Of a DNA stretch of 64,000 bases, positions 34,610 through 46,452 are shown in pieces. Under the pieces are notes generated by a model. It was given only the letters and a program-made list of their open reading frames with translations. It was not told the origin of the DNA and ran no database searches. Where the stretch lies: the NCBI GenBank assembly GCA_948146395.1, contig OX411547.1, positions 33,935,868-33,999,867 on the forward strand, read 5' to 3'. The stretch's first letter is position 1. Each line of letters begins with the position of its first letter. The position numbers were made by a program, and so were the translations under genes. This DNA comes from Fragum whitleyi. Its lineage: Eukaryota; Mollusca; Bivalvia; Cardiida; Cardiidae.

Positions 34610-34647
34610 TATTCAACATCATCCAAATTGCCGTTTGAAGACGGCTG
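34610..34647 (+). pseudogene. downstream remnant of PDE9 exon 7 (copy 4)
   Basis: TTCAACATCATCCAAATTGC then a diverged stretch ending CGGCTG, followed by GTAAGTTGTGGTAAAATTG, i.e. exon 7 tail, donor and intron start again. Intron-like copy sequence continues to about 34755 (a fifth, intron-only fragment with ATACTGCTGATAGA). Short and without an acceptor. Confidence 0.6.
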
Positions 34648-34769
34648 GTAAGTTGTGGTAAAATTGTTCTAAACAACAATGGATTTGCATTAATGTATAC
34701 TGCAGATGGACGGGTTGCATGTAAGCACGTATACTGCTGATAGAATGGGTGCGTACATTTGAATTTCAG

Positions 34770-35092
34770 ATAAATATATAATACGTACTTAGTGTTTTGT
34801 ATGGAAAAAAATATCTAACGAGGTTGGGAGAATTGATCATTGTCGAGGCTCTGCCGAGACAATTACCAATTCTCACAACCGAGTTAGATATTTTTTCATA
34901 CAATACACTTAGTACGTATTATATTTATCTTATAAACTCTTTTTGTCTTGTTTTAGTCGATGTTTCTAACTTAAATGCTAGTTTCTAAAAATAACTGTAT
35001 GATATTATTGTTCTAAAAATAACTATGTGATATCATAAAAAATATCATACGGGTTGTTATCATACGGATACTTGTATAGTTATAAGATAAAA
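34770..35092 (+). mobile_element. B-family MITE, copy 3
   Basis: Complete copy: ATAATACGTACTTAGTGTTT...ATACTTGTATAGTTATAAGA. The hairpin arms ATATCTAACGAGGTTGGGAG and CTCACAACCGAGTTAGATAT surround CGAGGCTCTGCCGAG. It begins about 15 bp after the last exon 7-array fragment. Confidence 0.8.
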
Positions 35093-35942
35093 TAAGTTTT
35101 AATTGCTAAATTAAACTATGACTGATATTTGAATTATTAACACTTCTTTTCGTTGACAGACATATTTTCTATCAAGTTTTGCATATTTAAAAATGTAGAG
35201 CATATCAAGAGAAACGAGGACACTGTAGCATTTCTTTTTTTCCTGACCTTATACAAAAGACCAAGTTAACCCATCAATTTATCTCCATAATTCAGTTTAT
35301 GCAATCAGCCACTCTTCATCACGAACAGAAGCTTTTAGCTCAAAAGCAATTTCGACCTAGGGGCCAAAAATAGTGTAAATGTGTTTATTCAGTGATTGAT
35401 GGTAAACACCATTAAAGTTGTCCTCCAATTCGAACGTTTGGTAAATACGCCTATGTAAAGTCTTTCAACATTTATTTCTTAGAACACCTTACTGATACAT
35501 TTTTATTTTGTCCTATCAGGTTCAGAAATTGTTTTATTAATGAAATAATTATATATTTTCGTATTAAGAAGCAATCATGGACTTCTTTGATTGAATAATT
35601 TTTAGAATTAATACAAACGATGGTATGAGTTTCATAACTCACAGAAAAGAGATATATTCTCTTCTTGTCTGAACTCGACAGTATCAAATAAAAGAAAGCA
35701 GAATCTTTGTGGTTTTGGACTCGTAATCTAATTAAAAAATGTCTGGTTCAAATCTTTCGTTGATTTTGTTTTACTCAACACCATCTTTAGCGGAAACGAT
35801 ACTTATGACGTCATGTACTCACGCGCGAAACCACGCGCTTTTATGGCAACGCTCTTTTTTTTCCCGAAGGCGATTTCATAGAATCACATAGGGTTCACAA
35901 TTGCATTTCACAGATAAATCCCGTCAATTTAAACTCCACCCC

Positions 35943-36156
35943 CGAGTATGATATTTTTTTCATATAATACACTAATTACGAATTGTATTTATCTTGTTAC
36001 ATCCATTTGCTTTGTTTTCGTCGATATTTCTAACTAAATGCAAGTTTCTAAAAATATCCGCATTGTGTCAGTGTTCTAAAAATATCCACGTGATATCATA
36101 AAAAATATCAGATGGGATAGTATCTCACAGATATTTGTATAGTTATTAGATAAATA
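35943..36156 (+). mobile_element. B-family MITE, copy 4 (right two thirds)
   Basis: GTATGATATTTTTTTCATAT...CAGATATTTGTATAGTTATT. The first hairpin arm is missing. It ends about 95 bp before PDE9 exon 8. The part of intron 7 at 35093-35942 has no supported feature. Confidence 0.7.
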
Positions 36157-36249
36157 GCCTTTTCTTGCTGATCGAAGAAAAGAACTATTAGAAGCAGTCT
36201 GGGGCCAGCGTTTCATATTGAAGATCCGTCATCTTATGTTCGTTTCTAG

Positions 36250-36437
36250 CTATGTGTTCAGGAGAACTATCGAAACAATCCCTTTCACAATTTCCGCCAT
36301 TGTTTCTGTGTGACACAAATGATGTACGGAATGGTTCACCTTTGTAAACTCTGGGAAATCATGAGCAAGGAGGAGATTGGAATTCTAATCACTGCAAGCG
36401 TTTGCCACGATCTTGATCATCCAGGATACAACAACAC
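36250..36437 (+). CDS. PDE9A: PDE9-type phosphodiesterase, exon 8 (HD metal site)
   Basis: Acceptor TTTCTAG and donor GTAAGT at 36438. The 188 nt encode residues 156-217, the core of the catalytic site. Visible are FHNFRHCFC (H168, matching the catalytic proton-donor His252 of human PDE9A2, and H172 matching His256) and the class I PDE signature [11 protein letters not shown] (H208, D209 matching His292/Asp293). The spacing of 36 residues between H172 and H208 equals that in the human enzyme. These histidines and the aspartate bind the Zn/Mg pair that hydrolyses cGMP to GMP. Ends in phase 2 (AC), completed by A of exon 9 to threonine. Confidence 0.97.
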
Positions 36438-37467
36438 GTAAGTTCACATATTTTATTCATTTATTTTTATTTATCTATTTTATATTAATTCATTAATAAC
36501 GAGAAATATCGATAGATAATCTTGCGGTAATCTGACTACCAAACAGGTCATATTACCAAAAATATTATGCCCTGTTTACGTTAATTTTAGTCTTCTTTGA
36601 CAGTTTATTTTTAAAAGCGGGACCGACCCAATCGCGAAAAGGATCTTGCGGGCCCGTCCTTCTATCCTACTCCATGCTGGAGTGCTTTATAATTGAGAAA
36701 AGAAAAGAGTGGACCAGTTCTAAAATCGTGGTTTTTTTTAAAAGAAATACCAGCATGTATCTTAAGTACATACCTTAGCTTTTACGGTTTTAGAGCATAT
36801 ACGGCTGGAATGAGAGTTCATACTAGTTTTTGAATCGTCAGAATGAAAGAAAAACACCTTAAGCATAAGCCTTGAAATTAATAAAAAGGTCAAATGCGTA
36901 TCTGCTATCACCTTAACCATTTATCAGAAAACAGGAAATCTACCAAATATCAAGGTATACAATTTTAGCGAAACAATTTCAAAGTTCATTGGGATGAACC
37001 TTGTACTACAAATCGATGACTTACAACCTGTCTGAATATGTCTTAAAGTCATTAACCGCATTTTTTCAGACATACATGTATTCGAAACTTGTTACAACCT
37101 GATTGAAAATGAGCGTGTTTGTTGTTCAACAGACCTCCTAGTGAAAAGATAAAAACCTTGAAAGATCCACAATTCTAGAGAAAACCTTTAGAACCTAGAC
37201 ATTTTCCCCAGAAAACCTTTCAAGCGCCAAGATAGACCGTAATTTTCACCTGAAACTTCATAATTGCTCTGACTAGTTGCTGTCTTAGCTTATAGCAAGT
37301 GACATTGGCATTACTGCGAGGTTTTATTAGGATATGAGAACTTCGACGAAATAAGCCCTTATTCACTCTTTTTTTACATATTCTTTTTTTTATCTAAAAT
37401 ACCTACATTTTCATGAAATTGGGTCTTGAAAACTTTAACTATGTTTTGTTCTGCTATTTTAACAGGT

Positions 37468-39573
37468 TTAAGTGATATGTGACCCCTCGGGCGAAATGAA
37501 CCATTGGTTAATCGCGAAAATAGTGAAACCTTGGGGTTGCGCAGTCTGACTAGTGTCCAAACTTTTTATTTTCTGTACATTTTCTGACTCTAGTGCCTGT
37601 GCCTGTGCCTGCCTGTGCGTAGAGACCGTCATTAGGCTGGTGCCTCTTTGGCCCGTTTCTTCTGTTTTTCTTTCCTTTCTTAAGCCCGCTTCCGGCCCAT
37701 AACAATCGGGATTAAATTTGACACTATTATTTTTCCAGTATTTGTTTATTGCATTTTTAAAACTATTTACATTTTTACTGCGAACGGCATCCTTTGGCAG
37801 GCTATTCCAAGCATTAACAATGCGTTGTGTAAAATTGTGTTTCCTAACATTCGTTTTGCATGGTTTTTTGAAGATTTTATATTCATGTCCTCTGGTATTT
37901 CTGTCTGTTGGATTTGTAGGAAAAAGCTTATTCTTGTTGACTCTATCTATGTTGTTCATTATTTTGTACACCTGGATTAGGTCGGATCTATTTCGCCTGT
38001 ATTGTAGTGTTGGTAGTCCTAGTTCAATAAGTCTTTCATGGTAGTTTTTATTTTTTAGTCCTTGTAGAAGTTTGGTTGCTCTTCTTTGCACATTTTCTAA
38101 TTTTGCCTCATCTTTTTTATATATAACTGACCATACGTTTGAGCCATATTCTAAATGGGGCCGTATTAAGCTTTTGTATAATGTCAAAAACATTTGATTG
38201 TCCATATAGCTGAATGATCTTTTGATTAATCCTAGAATTTTATTAGCTGTTTTTGCTTTCAGGTTAATGTGGTTTTTGAATGATAGCTTATTATCAATTT
38301 GAATGCCTAGGTCTTTTTCTGTTGTTTCTTTACTCAAAATATTTCCTGACATATGGTACTGGGTTGGACTGTTGTTACCAATTTGTAGGTGTTTACATTT
38401 GTCTTCGTTGAACTTTAATAACCATTTTTTTGACCATTCATGAAGTTTGTCCAGATCGTTTTGAAGGCTCGTTTGTTCTTCCGGACTGTTTACTACAGAG
38501 TATATTTTAGTATCATCGGCAAAGAGTTTAGTCTTGTTTTTTGTGCTGTCTGGAAGGTCATTTATGAATATTGTAAACAGTGTTGGTCCTAGGACACTAC
38601 CTTGTGGTATTCCACTTGTAACTGATGTTGTTTTTGAATGAGCTCCTTTGAGTATCACCTTTTGCTTCCTGTCTGCCAAAAAAGCATTTATCCAATCCAG
38701 TAGTTTTCCTTGGATTCCATATCCTTCTAGTTTTCTTAGCAGACGTTTATGGGGGACCGTGTCAAAGGCCTTTTTGAAATCGAGGTAGATGACATCTATA
38801 TTGTTATTCTTGTCTATTTGATCCGTCCAATCATCCATAACTTCAATTAATTGGGTTGTGCATGATTTGCCTTGTCTGAAGCCATGTTGATCATCCGAAA
38901 AAAGGTTGTTGCTTTCCATATGTTGAGTGATTTCATCTCTCACTATTCTTTCCATTATCTTGCATATAATTGACGTCAGGCTAATAGGTCGATAATTTGA
39001 TGCCTCTTGTTTGGAACCTTTCTTGTGTATAGGTATTACATTGGCTGACCTCCAGCATGATGGAATTAGGCTTTGTTCAATGGATTTATTGAATATCATT
39101 GTTAATGGCTTTGCAAGTGATTTAGAGCATTCTTTCATTAGTTTGGGGTGGATTTCGTCAGGCCCAGATGATTTTGAATCATTCAAGTTTTGCAATTGTT
39201 TCAGGACTTGTTCTTCGTTGAATAGGATATTGTTGATGATTCTGTCTGTTTTTTTCTCAAAATTTGGGATGTTTTCAGTGTCTTCTTGAATAAATACACT
39301 TGTGAAAAATTCATTTAGTATTTCAGCTTTACCTGCATCATCCGAAATAATATCCCCATTTTCATTTTTGATACATGGAATTGATTCCTGTGATTTTGTT
39401 TTCTTTCGTACATATTGCCAAAATTTCTTTGGGTTAGTTTTCAATTCATCAACAAGCTCTTTTTCCTAAACCTTCTTGGCTTCCCTGACCTTTTTAGAGG
39501 CTATGGACTTGGCTTCATTATATAAATCTCTGTTTAGGTTGTTTCTACAGTATTGATACTTTTTCCACTTTGT
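37468..39573 (-). pseudogene. non-LTR retrotransposon, reverse transcriptase part
   Basis: Antisense in PDE9 intron 8. The long open frame (37468-39444, extending in frame to the stop at 39467-39469 and further) encodes a LINE reverse transcriptase: 'PIHKKGSKQEASNYRPISL' (block 1), 'YLDFKKAFDTVPHKRLL' (first catalytic Asp), 'SGIPQGSVLGPTLFTIFIND', 'LFADDTKIYS' (catalytic FADD), 'LGIQIDNKLSF', and the C-terminal 'QRRATKLLQGL' and 'WNSLPKD' blocks of the jockey/CR1 group. The last ~40 residues look like readthrough into tail sequence. An in-frame TAG at 39467-39469 (after REAKKV) separates it from upstream coding, so the element is disabled as it stands. Confidence 0.9.
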
Positions 39574-40600
39574 TCACTTGTTTCTGACTGCTTCTAGGAT
39601 GTCTGGTTTCATCCATGGGGTGTCGAATGGTCTGGATCTGAAGTTGCACACCGGTATGTTTTCCCATGTTATTTTATTTATTATATCGACAAACTTCATC
39701 CAAACCTCTTCCACACTCTCATAGTTGAGTTCCTTGTCCCATTTTATTGAGTCAAATTTTTCCCTTATTGTTTCATAATCGCCTTTTTTGTAGTTTAGTT
39801 TTGGTTTATCCTCAGTAGATATTTGGTTTTCTAATGTTATTATATTAAATTCTATTGACAGATGATCGCTCTTGCCTAATGGTGCATTGAGGGTTATGTC
39901 ATCAATTATTTTTGGTCCATTTGTAAAAACTAAATCAAGAGTGCTTGGGGTATTTCCTTCCTTGAATCTTGTGGGTTCTGTTATATGTTGTGTTAGGAAT
40001 GTGTCTTCAACTATTTCAACTAATTTATTTGAAAGGTAGTTATTAGATGATGTTGTTTGTAGCTCCCAGTCAATGTCTTTCAGATTAAAATCTCCCATGT
40101 ATACCCTAGTGTTGTACTTGATTTTTTGGATTTTTGTAGTTGATAAAATGTTATAAAGTTCATCTATAACCTTATCGTCTGTTGCATTTGGGCTCCTATA
40201 TATACATGTGCATAATAGGTTATTGGTTTTGTTGATGTTCAGACCAATTTGGATGTATTCTAAATATTTTGTCTCAATGTAGTTTACAACATAGAATGGT
40301 AATTTTTCTTTTGTGTATATCAAACATCCTCTTCCTGTAAAGATTTTCTTGGTAGGTTTATGACAAACATAGCCTTCTATGTTCCATAATGGTGAGCTAT
40401 AATCCAAGTTTTCACAATTTTTAGGGAATATCTCTGTAATTGCTATTATATCATAGTCATTACTTTTTACTAATACTTGCAATTCGGTCAATTTATTTGA
40501 CAGAGAATCTGCATTTGTGTAAAACACTTTTAAAACACTATTTACATATTCATTACGGTTAAAATTAAAACGCGTTTCCTAGTGTGGTTTTGTAATATCA
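39574..40600 (-). pseudogene. non-LTR retrotransposon, AP endonuclease part
   Basis: Same frame as the reverse transcriptase. It encodes an exonuclease-endonuclease-phosphatase domain: 'FYTNADSLSNKLTEL' (metal Asn), 'IIAITEIFPKN' (metal Glu), 'RVYMGDFNLKDIDW' (GDFN) and 'LGKSDHLSIEF' (SDH). This domain nicks the target for target-primed reverse transcription. The frame is open upstream to a stop near 40580, without a clear ATG, so the 5' end is probably truncated or its start is lost. A TGA at 39574-39576 ends it; the next 35 codons continue in frame (KWKKYQYCRNNLNRDLYNEA) to the TAG. No gag-like ORF1 was found upstream. Confidence 0.88.
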
Positions 40601-42890
40601 GGATTTGACTGAGTTCTAGAATAACAATCGTAGTGCTTTTGATAATGAATAGCGAAATTCAAAACAAGGAATTTCTGCTACCTATAGTCAAACCTCGGAA
40701 TTTGAAAACGTGGAAAATTGTTGTATAGCCAGGAGCAGGGATGGTCTGAACTGAAACCTATAAAAAGTGAGATGACGGTATTTAATTACAAAAAACACCT
40801 TTTTCTCCCTATCGATTTTCATCTTTTGTCGTAATAATGTTAGTTTCTTCTTGAAGAGGCCAGTTCAGAAAGCATGTTACTTCTCATCGATGTCACATGT
40901 CGCTGCCAGTGTAAATTCAAAGGACGGTAAAAATGCCAGTAGTTTGACGCTTCTTTGCTCTTTCAGTATAGTCAGAGAACGTGACAACAGAAAATTTGTA
41001 GATCCCAGTTTATTTATATTAAACTCGTCTTAAGTCTGTTTACAAACATTCAAATATCGTGGTTGACCTATAAGTAAAATTCGCTATTTTGATGCACCAA
41101 TTGTATACAAATGTATTGTAATCACAAGTCACAATACCGTTTTCGAGTTATACAATTGCAAATCCTCATATATACATGGAAATTTGTGTTTACGAGTACA
41201 TATAAGAATGCATAGCGAATTTCAAATAAGGATTATCTACGTACCTAATGGTCAATCCTCCTTCCTATTTGGTTTCAGTGATTAAGAGATCTAGTAATTC
41301 ATACATCACGCACTGGTGATTGCGTTGATTGGTTCCTTCCTTCGTTAGCCAACTTGTTCTCTTTAATGAACAGAACAGTTTATGACTCACGTGAGATAGG
41401 GAGTTTGTCAACACGAACAGTTCTTCAAAACAGCCCTGCGTTCAGGATCACAAAACGGTGTAAACTGTTTTTAATCATACCCCGTTTTGCACACAGGAAG
41501 TTAGCATTGTAAGAAACACAATTAAAGAAAAGGACCGCAGAGGCAACAACCTACAAATGGTCTCGACACACAGGTAACGGTAAAACTGTTTGCACCGCTT
41601 GGTAATAATGAATGCTGGACAGAGCGAGGCTTCAAAGCATTATTATCGTATTTTCTAGACAAACAGCCGCACTGAATGCGCCGGCAGCTGTATATTTTTT
41701 CTTTGTAGGAAATAGAAATCACCAGATAGGCCACATCGACCTATAAGTCATTTCATATATATGAAGCAATCTAAGAATAAGATAATAATACGAAGCATTA
41801 CCATGGCCTTAGCCTACGAGTGTATATTTGAATTTCAAGGTGATTTATAGGTCCATTTGGCCGAGTATTCACTATACATGCCATTTTAATAGTTAACATT
41901 AAAAGGCAATTCACGTGTCACTAAAATAAATAAACATTAGCTTACTTACGTCCTATACAATGGTTTATATTATTAGAACACAATAGCAAAAATTGACTTT
42001 GTTGTGACTAAGACATCAAAGTTACAGAAATTCGGATCTCCCCGTAAATACTTGACTTTTACCCATGACCCATTTGACCCTCAGTCGTGACCTTGACCTT
42101 AGGCTATCTTGATAAACTCTTTGCATGGCACAAGTACTCGCCAAGGGAACAACTCTGCGAAGTTCATCAATAAAAAGAAGTTAATGTAGAAGTTATTCTT
42201 ATGACAAGAATGGGACACAATCACACACACGTACCCACGCACACACGAACAGAGGTAACTATAAAATGGCGAGGGCATAACAAATATTTTGCTTTATGAC
42301 AACTTTAAAATGGCCAGTACATCATAATTAGGTAATTGATTTCCTCATCGCAAATCGTCTAATTATATCATAATTTTGAGGAGAACCTTTGATGTATAAT
42401 GATGATGTTATGTGTTATTATTTGCACTTTTTGTATTTCTCTAGTTAGAAGTACTTGTGCACTATAAGCACGACGAAATGTCTCCAGACATCCTTTCCGA
42501 TTGGTTGAATGTAGGATATGCTCAGTCATCACGGATTCTTCCATCTTTTTTTGCGGATACATCCTATGTTACCCTTCAGTGGACATATTGAAGAAAATAT
42601 GGCGTGTTGACGGAATAAGATGAATAACTCAAATGAATATATATATGTTACACTTTGAAAGTAAATACAAAATTAAGCTTGGGTCACTCGCTTAAATTTG
42701 CGCATCTTTATATAACTGATTAATGTATGTGTCCCGTCTCGCGAAAAGGGACCATCCGGGAATTCTGTAGATTGAATTATTGAAAAAAAGTTTTGATTCA
42801 GCATTGGTCAACCAGAAGACGCTTTTCAAAAATTCTTTCACTGAAAGGTAGTTTGGGCATTCTAGTTTCAGAAAATACGCACGGTGCAAA
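40601..42890 (+). other. PDE9 intron 8 after the LINE
   Basis: AT-rich. It contains I-family fragments at 41447-41510 and 41570-41610. Open frames at 40851, 41522, 42368 and 42692 have no recognisable content. 42020-42260 carries 'GACCTTGACC'-type wording common in mollusc repeats. Confidence 0.45.
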
Positions 42891-42892
42891 AA

Positions 42893-42960
42893 GTTTCGAG
42901 CCTAGTCAGTCTGCGCAGTTCGCGCAGACTGACTAGGGTCGACACTTTACGCACTACCCA
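42893..42960. repeat. palindrome with CAGTCTGCGC arms
   Basis: CCTAGTCAGTCTGCGC, then AGTTC, then GCGCAGACTGACTAGG: 16-bp perfect arms. The words (AGTCTGCGCAG, GGTCGACACTTTACGC) recall the inner palindrome of the E family and the hairpin at 51748-51815. Confidence 0.75.
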
Positions 42961-42987
42961 GATGGTCCCTTTTTCCGTAACGGGTCA

Positions 42988-43013
42988 CATATATATATAT
43001 ATATATATATATA
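42988..43013. repeat. (TA)n microsatellite
   Basis: About 13 TA units after CACATA. Confidence 0.9.
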
Positions 43014-44329
43014 GTGAAGTAGAATGCTCTTGTGCGAAGACAGTTTTTCTGTGAAGGCTACGTAGGCGCCTCATGGCATGTTTTTCAGATTTAGATAAAT
43101 GCATGTTTGGTCGAAAACTTGTACATTTATTGATCTTAACGAGGGATCAATGATAAAAAACATCACTATTGCCGATTACAAGGACACCGTCATTAACGGA
43201 CATCATGGAATCTTGTAAAGTATCAGCGGGCTTAAAGATATGTATTGATCACACCTTTATTTCCCTACTTTTTTTTATAGATCTACTGTTTTATAAAAAC
43301 AAGCAAAATGTGAAATATTTTATTATTCATGTTTTTTTTTTGTTTTTTTGTTTGTTTGTTTTTGTTTGTTTGGCGTTTTTTTAACATTAAGTGAGTAATT
43401 ATACACAGAATAATTATGTATTCTATCTTTCTTCCTATATTTGTGGAGGTATGAATATTTGAGGTCAGTTAGAAAGGTCTCTGGAAAAAAAGAATAGATA
43501 GACTCAAAGCAATTTCAGTTTTAAGACTTTATTTTAAAAAAATACAAACGCTGGCTTAAATGACTACCTTACAAAAAGGTATTTCTAACGGAGCCAAATT
43601 GAATCTCTCTATATACTAAATATCTACCCATATTTTACTAATAGCCCTTAAAAGGGAGTTTTTAGTGATATTTTTAACATATTTCTTAATTCCGTACGCT
43701 GGAACCTACAAGGGGTGGTAATAAAGTCCTTGTTTTCATTTGGAAGTAGTGCCGTTCTAGAAACTGTTCTACCAATAGTTCGTGTAAGCAAATATTCTTT
43801 GAATTACGAGTAAGCTCGTAGTAGACAATGTTCAAATATGGCACAATTAAATTTTTCTATGGATTTTTTTTATTTACACTAAACTTAAAAATTAATGGAT
43901 CACACTGGAAGTGAATTATACACGTATTTCTTACGGAATTAGAGCATCGGATTGCTTAACTCTTTCAAATGGCAAGCTCGTACATTCAAAAATATAATTA
44001 ATGATAATATAGGAGCGTTTCATTAGAAACCATATATTTTTTACGCTACAACAAAGTGGAGGCGCTAAAAGATCAAACGCACGTTAATAACATATGAAAT
44101 GACAAACTTCTGTGCCTTATTAAGTATCAAATAAACAGCCTTTCATCACGTTAGTCAAAAGTACAAATTAAGGCGGATTTAATACATGTAAAAACGACAC
44201 CGGAGTTCAAGACCTTTCAACTATCGATTGGGTGAGAGACAAAAGGAATCATGAAATAAATGAATGAAAAAAATACCGGTGATTTTTTTACGTAAAAATA
44301 ATAATTTTAGATGATTCCACCAATTTTGG
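43014..44329 (+). other. PDE9 intron 8 segment without features
   Basis: AT-rich with a GTTT-rich run at 43330-43380. TCACACTGGAAGTGAATTAT at 43902 recalls 56900 (TCACTCTGGGAAGTGAATAT), so the G element may start here. No coding signal. Confidence 0.4.
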
Positions 44330-44615
44330 TGCATTCTAATAGGCTGAAAAATTAGTTTCGATCCTCAATGAAATAATTTTGAGTTCGCAGCTTTTTTGTA
44401 AGCTTCCACAAAAAGTAGTCCCGTAAGAAATTTCTTACATTATTGATGAATCTTAGATTTTTGCTTCATGATATTAATTTATAAGATATGAAGAGAATAT
44501 TTGTTGATTTTATGGAGGTTTGAAACTAAAAACCTAATAACACTCGTGTATGAATTCGCTTCGCGTATTCATACACTGTTTTAAGGTTTTTCGTTTCGTA
44601 ATCCACAAATCGAAG
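44330..44615. mobile_element. G-family element, copy 2
   Basis: TTTTGAGTTCGCAGCTTTTT, AGTAGTCCCGTAAGAAA, TTATAAGATATGAAGAGAAT and the hairpin TGTATGAATTCGC/GCGTATTCATACA match copies 1 and 3. Confidence 0.6.
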
Positions 44616-44624
44616 GGTCATCGG

Positions 44625-44672
44625 AACACTATTGTAAGTGCCTATATATTTATAGGCACTTACAATAGTGTT
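44625..44672. repeat. perfect 22-bp-arm palindrome
   Basis: AACACTATTGTAAGTGCCTA TA at 44625-44646, a 4-base loop, then the exact reverse complement at 44651-44672. A 48-bp cruciform or hairpin with no mismatch. Confidence 0.9.
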
Positions 44673-45248
44673 GCGCTAACCCCTTGAAAAACCCTTTCTC
44701 GCCTTCTTTTTAAGTACGTTTAAGAAAATGAATATTATTTACACGGTGAATAGCTAAAACTTTGCAAAAAGGATTTGTTTTATATCCATATTAACGATAT
44801 CCTAGTCGTCAATAGAAGTTTTCTATAACGATCATTTAAAAAGCATTACCGTTGGCATGGTTAATGACAGATCGATGTAATGTATATAATGATCGTAGAA
44901 TACAAAACACAGCGGTTGATTGCCAATTAGATGTGACCTTGATCTTTAATTGAACTTTTTATTTGTATCTGAATCTTCGTGCAAAAAAGACCATCTGCGA
45001 GTTGGGAAAAGGCGCGTTGCTCGCCTTACTGAATGGAACATGTACGTTAGTCAGTCTATAATAAATTGGCTATTTGAGGATATTCAATTTTAGAAAAAAA
45101 TAATCAACCGTATCTTAGGTTATTTGTATGTTTGTTTGTTGTTTACTTTTTTTTATTTTTTCTGATTTGTTTTGTTTGGTTCTTTTTGCTGAGTCCTACT
45201 CATTTAAGGAATATTAAGCCTTTCATCTGCTATAGCATTTTCCTGATG

Positions 45249-45692
45249 TACAGTTAGCAACATCGGGATATTGACAAGGTGAATGATTTTGGAATAATTG
45301 GGAAGGACATTGAATGAGTATGTGGAGCGAGTTTTGAGTGAATTTCATGGGAAGTAATCCTATATCGCAAATTTTGTTCAGGATGAACAAAATTAGCGAC
45401 ATTGATAACCTCCCTTTAATAAAAAAAAATGCATAAATATTCTATAATTAGCTTCATATTTCTTCAAGATTTAATTAGACGCTTACAATTTGAATTAATT
45501 CAGTAAAATCCCAATTTTTATCCCAGGCTTTTTTATTTTGAACGAAGTTGTTGTTTTATGAATTTTAGTGAGTTTTGGGCGTTTTTGATTGGTTTTGAGT
45601 AAGTGTTTGAAATGAATTAATAGAACGCTGAACGAGTGATTTGGAGTGATTTGATCCCAATGAATGTCAATTTGACGATATCGTTAACTGTA
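45249..45692. mobile_element. A-family MITE, copy 5
   Basis: TACAGTTAGCAACATCGGGA...GACGATATCGTTAACTGTA, complete, with central ATATCGCAAATTTTGTTCAG / GATGAACAAAATTAGCGACA. It ends 180 bp before PDE9 exon 9. Confidence 0.8.
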
Positions 45693-45871
45693 TAATAGCT
45701 TGGCTGGCAGTATAGACTAAGATCAATGCGATGCCTTGCATTGTCGCTTTATAATTATTATTACATGTATCTTATTATTACTAGAATAAGTATTAGTATT
45801 ATCATTGAGGCATTTTAAATGCAAATATAAGAGAAAAGGGAATCTCATTCTCACCACATCTCTCTTTTCAG

Positions 45872-46028
45872 ATATCAAATCAACGCTAGAACAGAACTTG
45901 CGATTCGATATAACGACATTTCCCCCTTGGAAAATCACCACTGTGCCGTGGCGTTCAAAATACTCTCCAATCCAGAGACGAATATATTCTCAAACATCGA
46001 CAATGAAACGTTCAAGAGGATGAGAGCG
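45872..46028 (+). CDS. PDE9A: PDE9-type phosphodiesterase, exon 9
   Basis: Acceptor TCTCTTTTCAG and donor GTATGT at 46029. The 157 nt encode residues 219-270, including [20 protein letters not shown], nearly identical to the PDE9A sequence ([20 protein letters not shown]), then a more divergent tail ending NETFKRMRA. The 9.4-kb intron in front holds the antisense LINE. A C-family element begins about 50 bp after the donor. Confidence 0.97.
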
Positions 46029-46075
46029 GTATGTTAGCTCAAAGACCACATACTTGCATTTATTATATGATCTTC

Positions 46076-46452
46076 TCGGCGGGAGTGAAATAATCCCGTT
46101 GAATATTTTTAATATTACACGAGTAAACTAGTTGAATAATTATGCAAATGGGCTCAGAGCGAATAGCAACGCTATTTTGTGACCTGGAAAATGACGTTAT
46201 AAAGTACATATTATGACGTCAGTTTTAATCGGCGTGATAAGTTACGCGGAAAATTTGAATTTTGACTTTAAAGAACTTTGACGGTTTTTCGCAAAAAATG
46301 GGTCATATTTTAAATAGAATATAAATATTGTGCTCATAAAATACAGAATTTGTTAACATCGTCATCTATAAACAGATAAAAACTCGACACAGCCGATCAT
46401 AGTTGACTCGTTTAATAAATTCGGTATTCTATGACCACTCATATAATATCTT
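46076..46452 (-). mobile_element. C-family hairpin element, copy 6 (inverted)
   Basis: Reads TCTCGGCGGGAGTGAAATAA...GAATATTTTTAATATTACAC, CAGAGCGAATAGCAACGCTA and ends with the hairpin to TTCTATGACCACTCATATAA. Inverted relative to the other five copies. Confidence 0.75.

Noticed and set aside
37718..39289. Open frames on the + strand at 37718-38044 and 39011-39289
   Set aside because: They are antisense shadows of the LINE reverse transcriptase.
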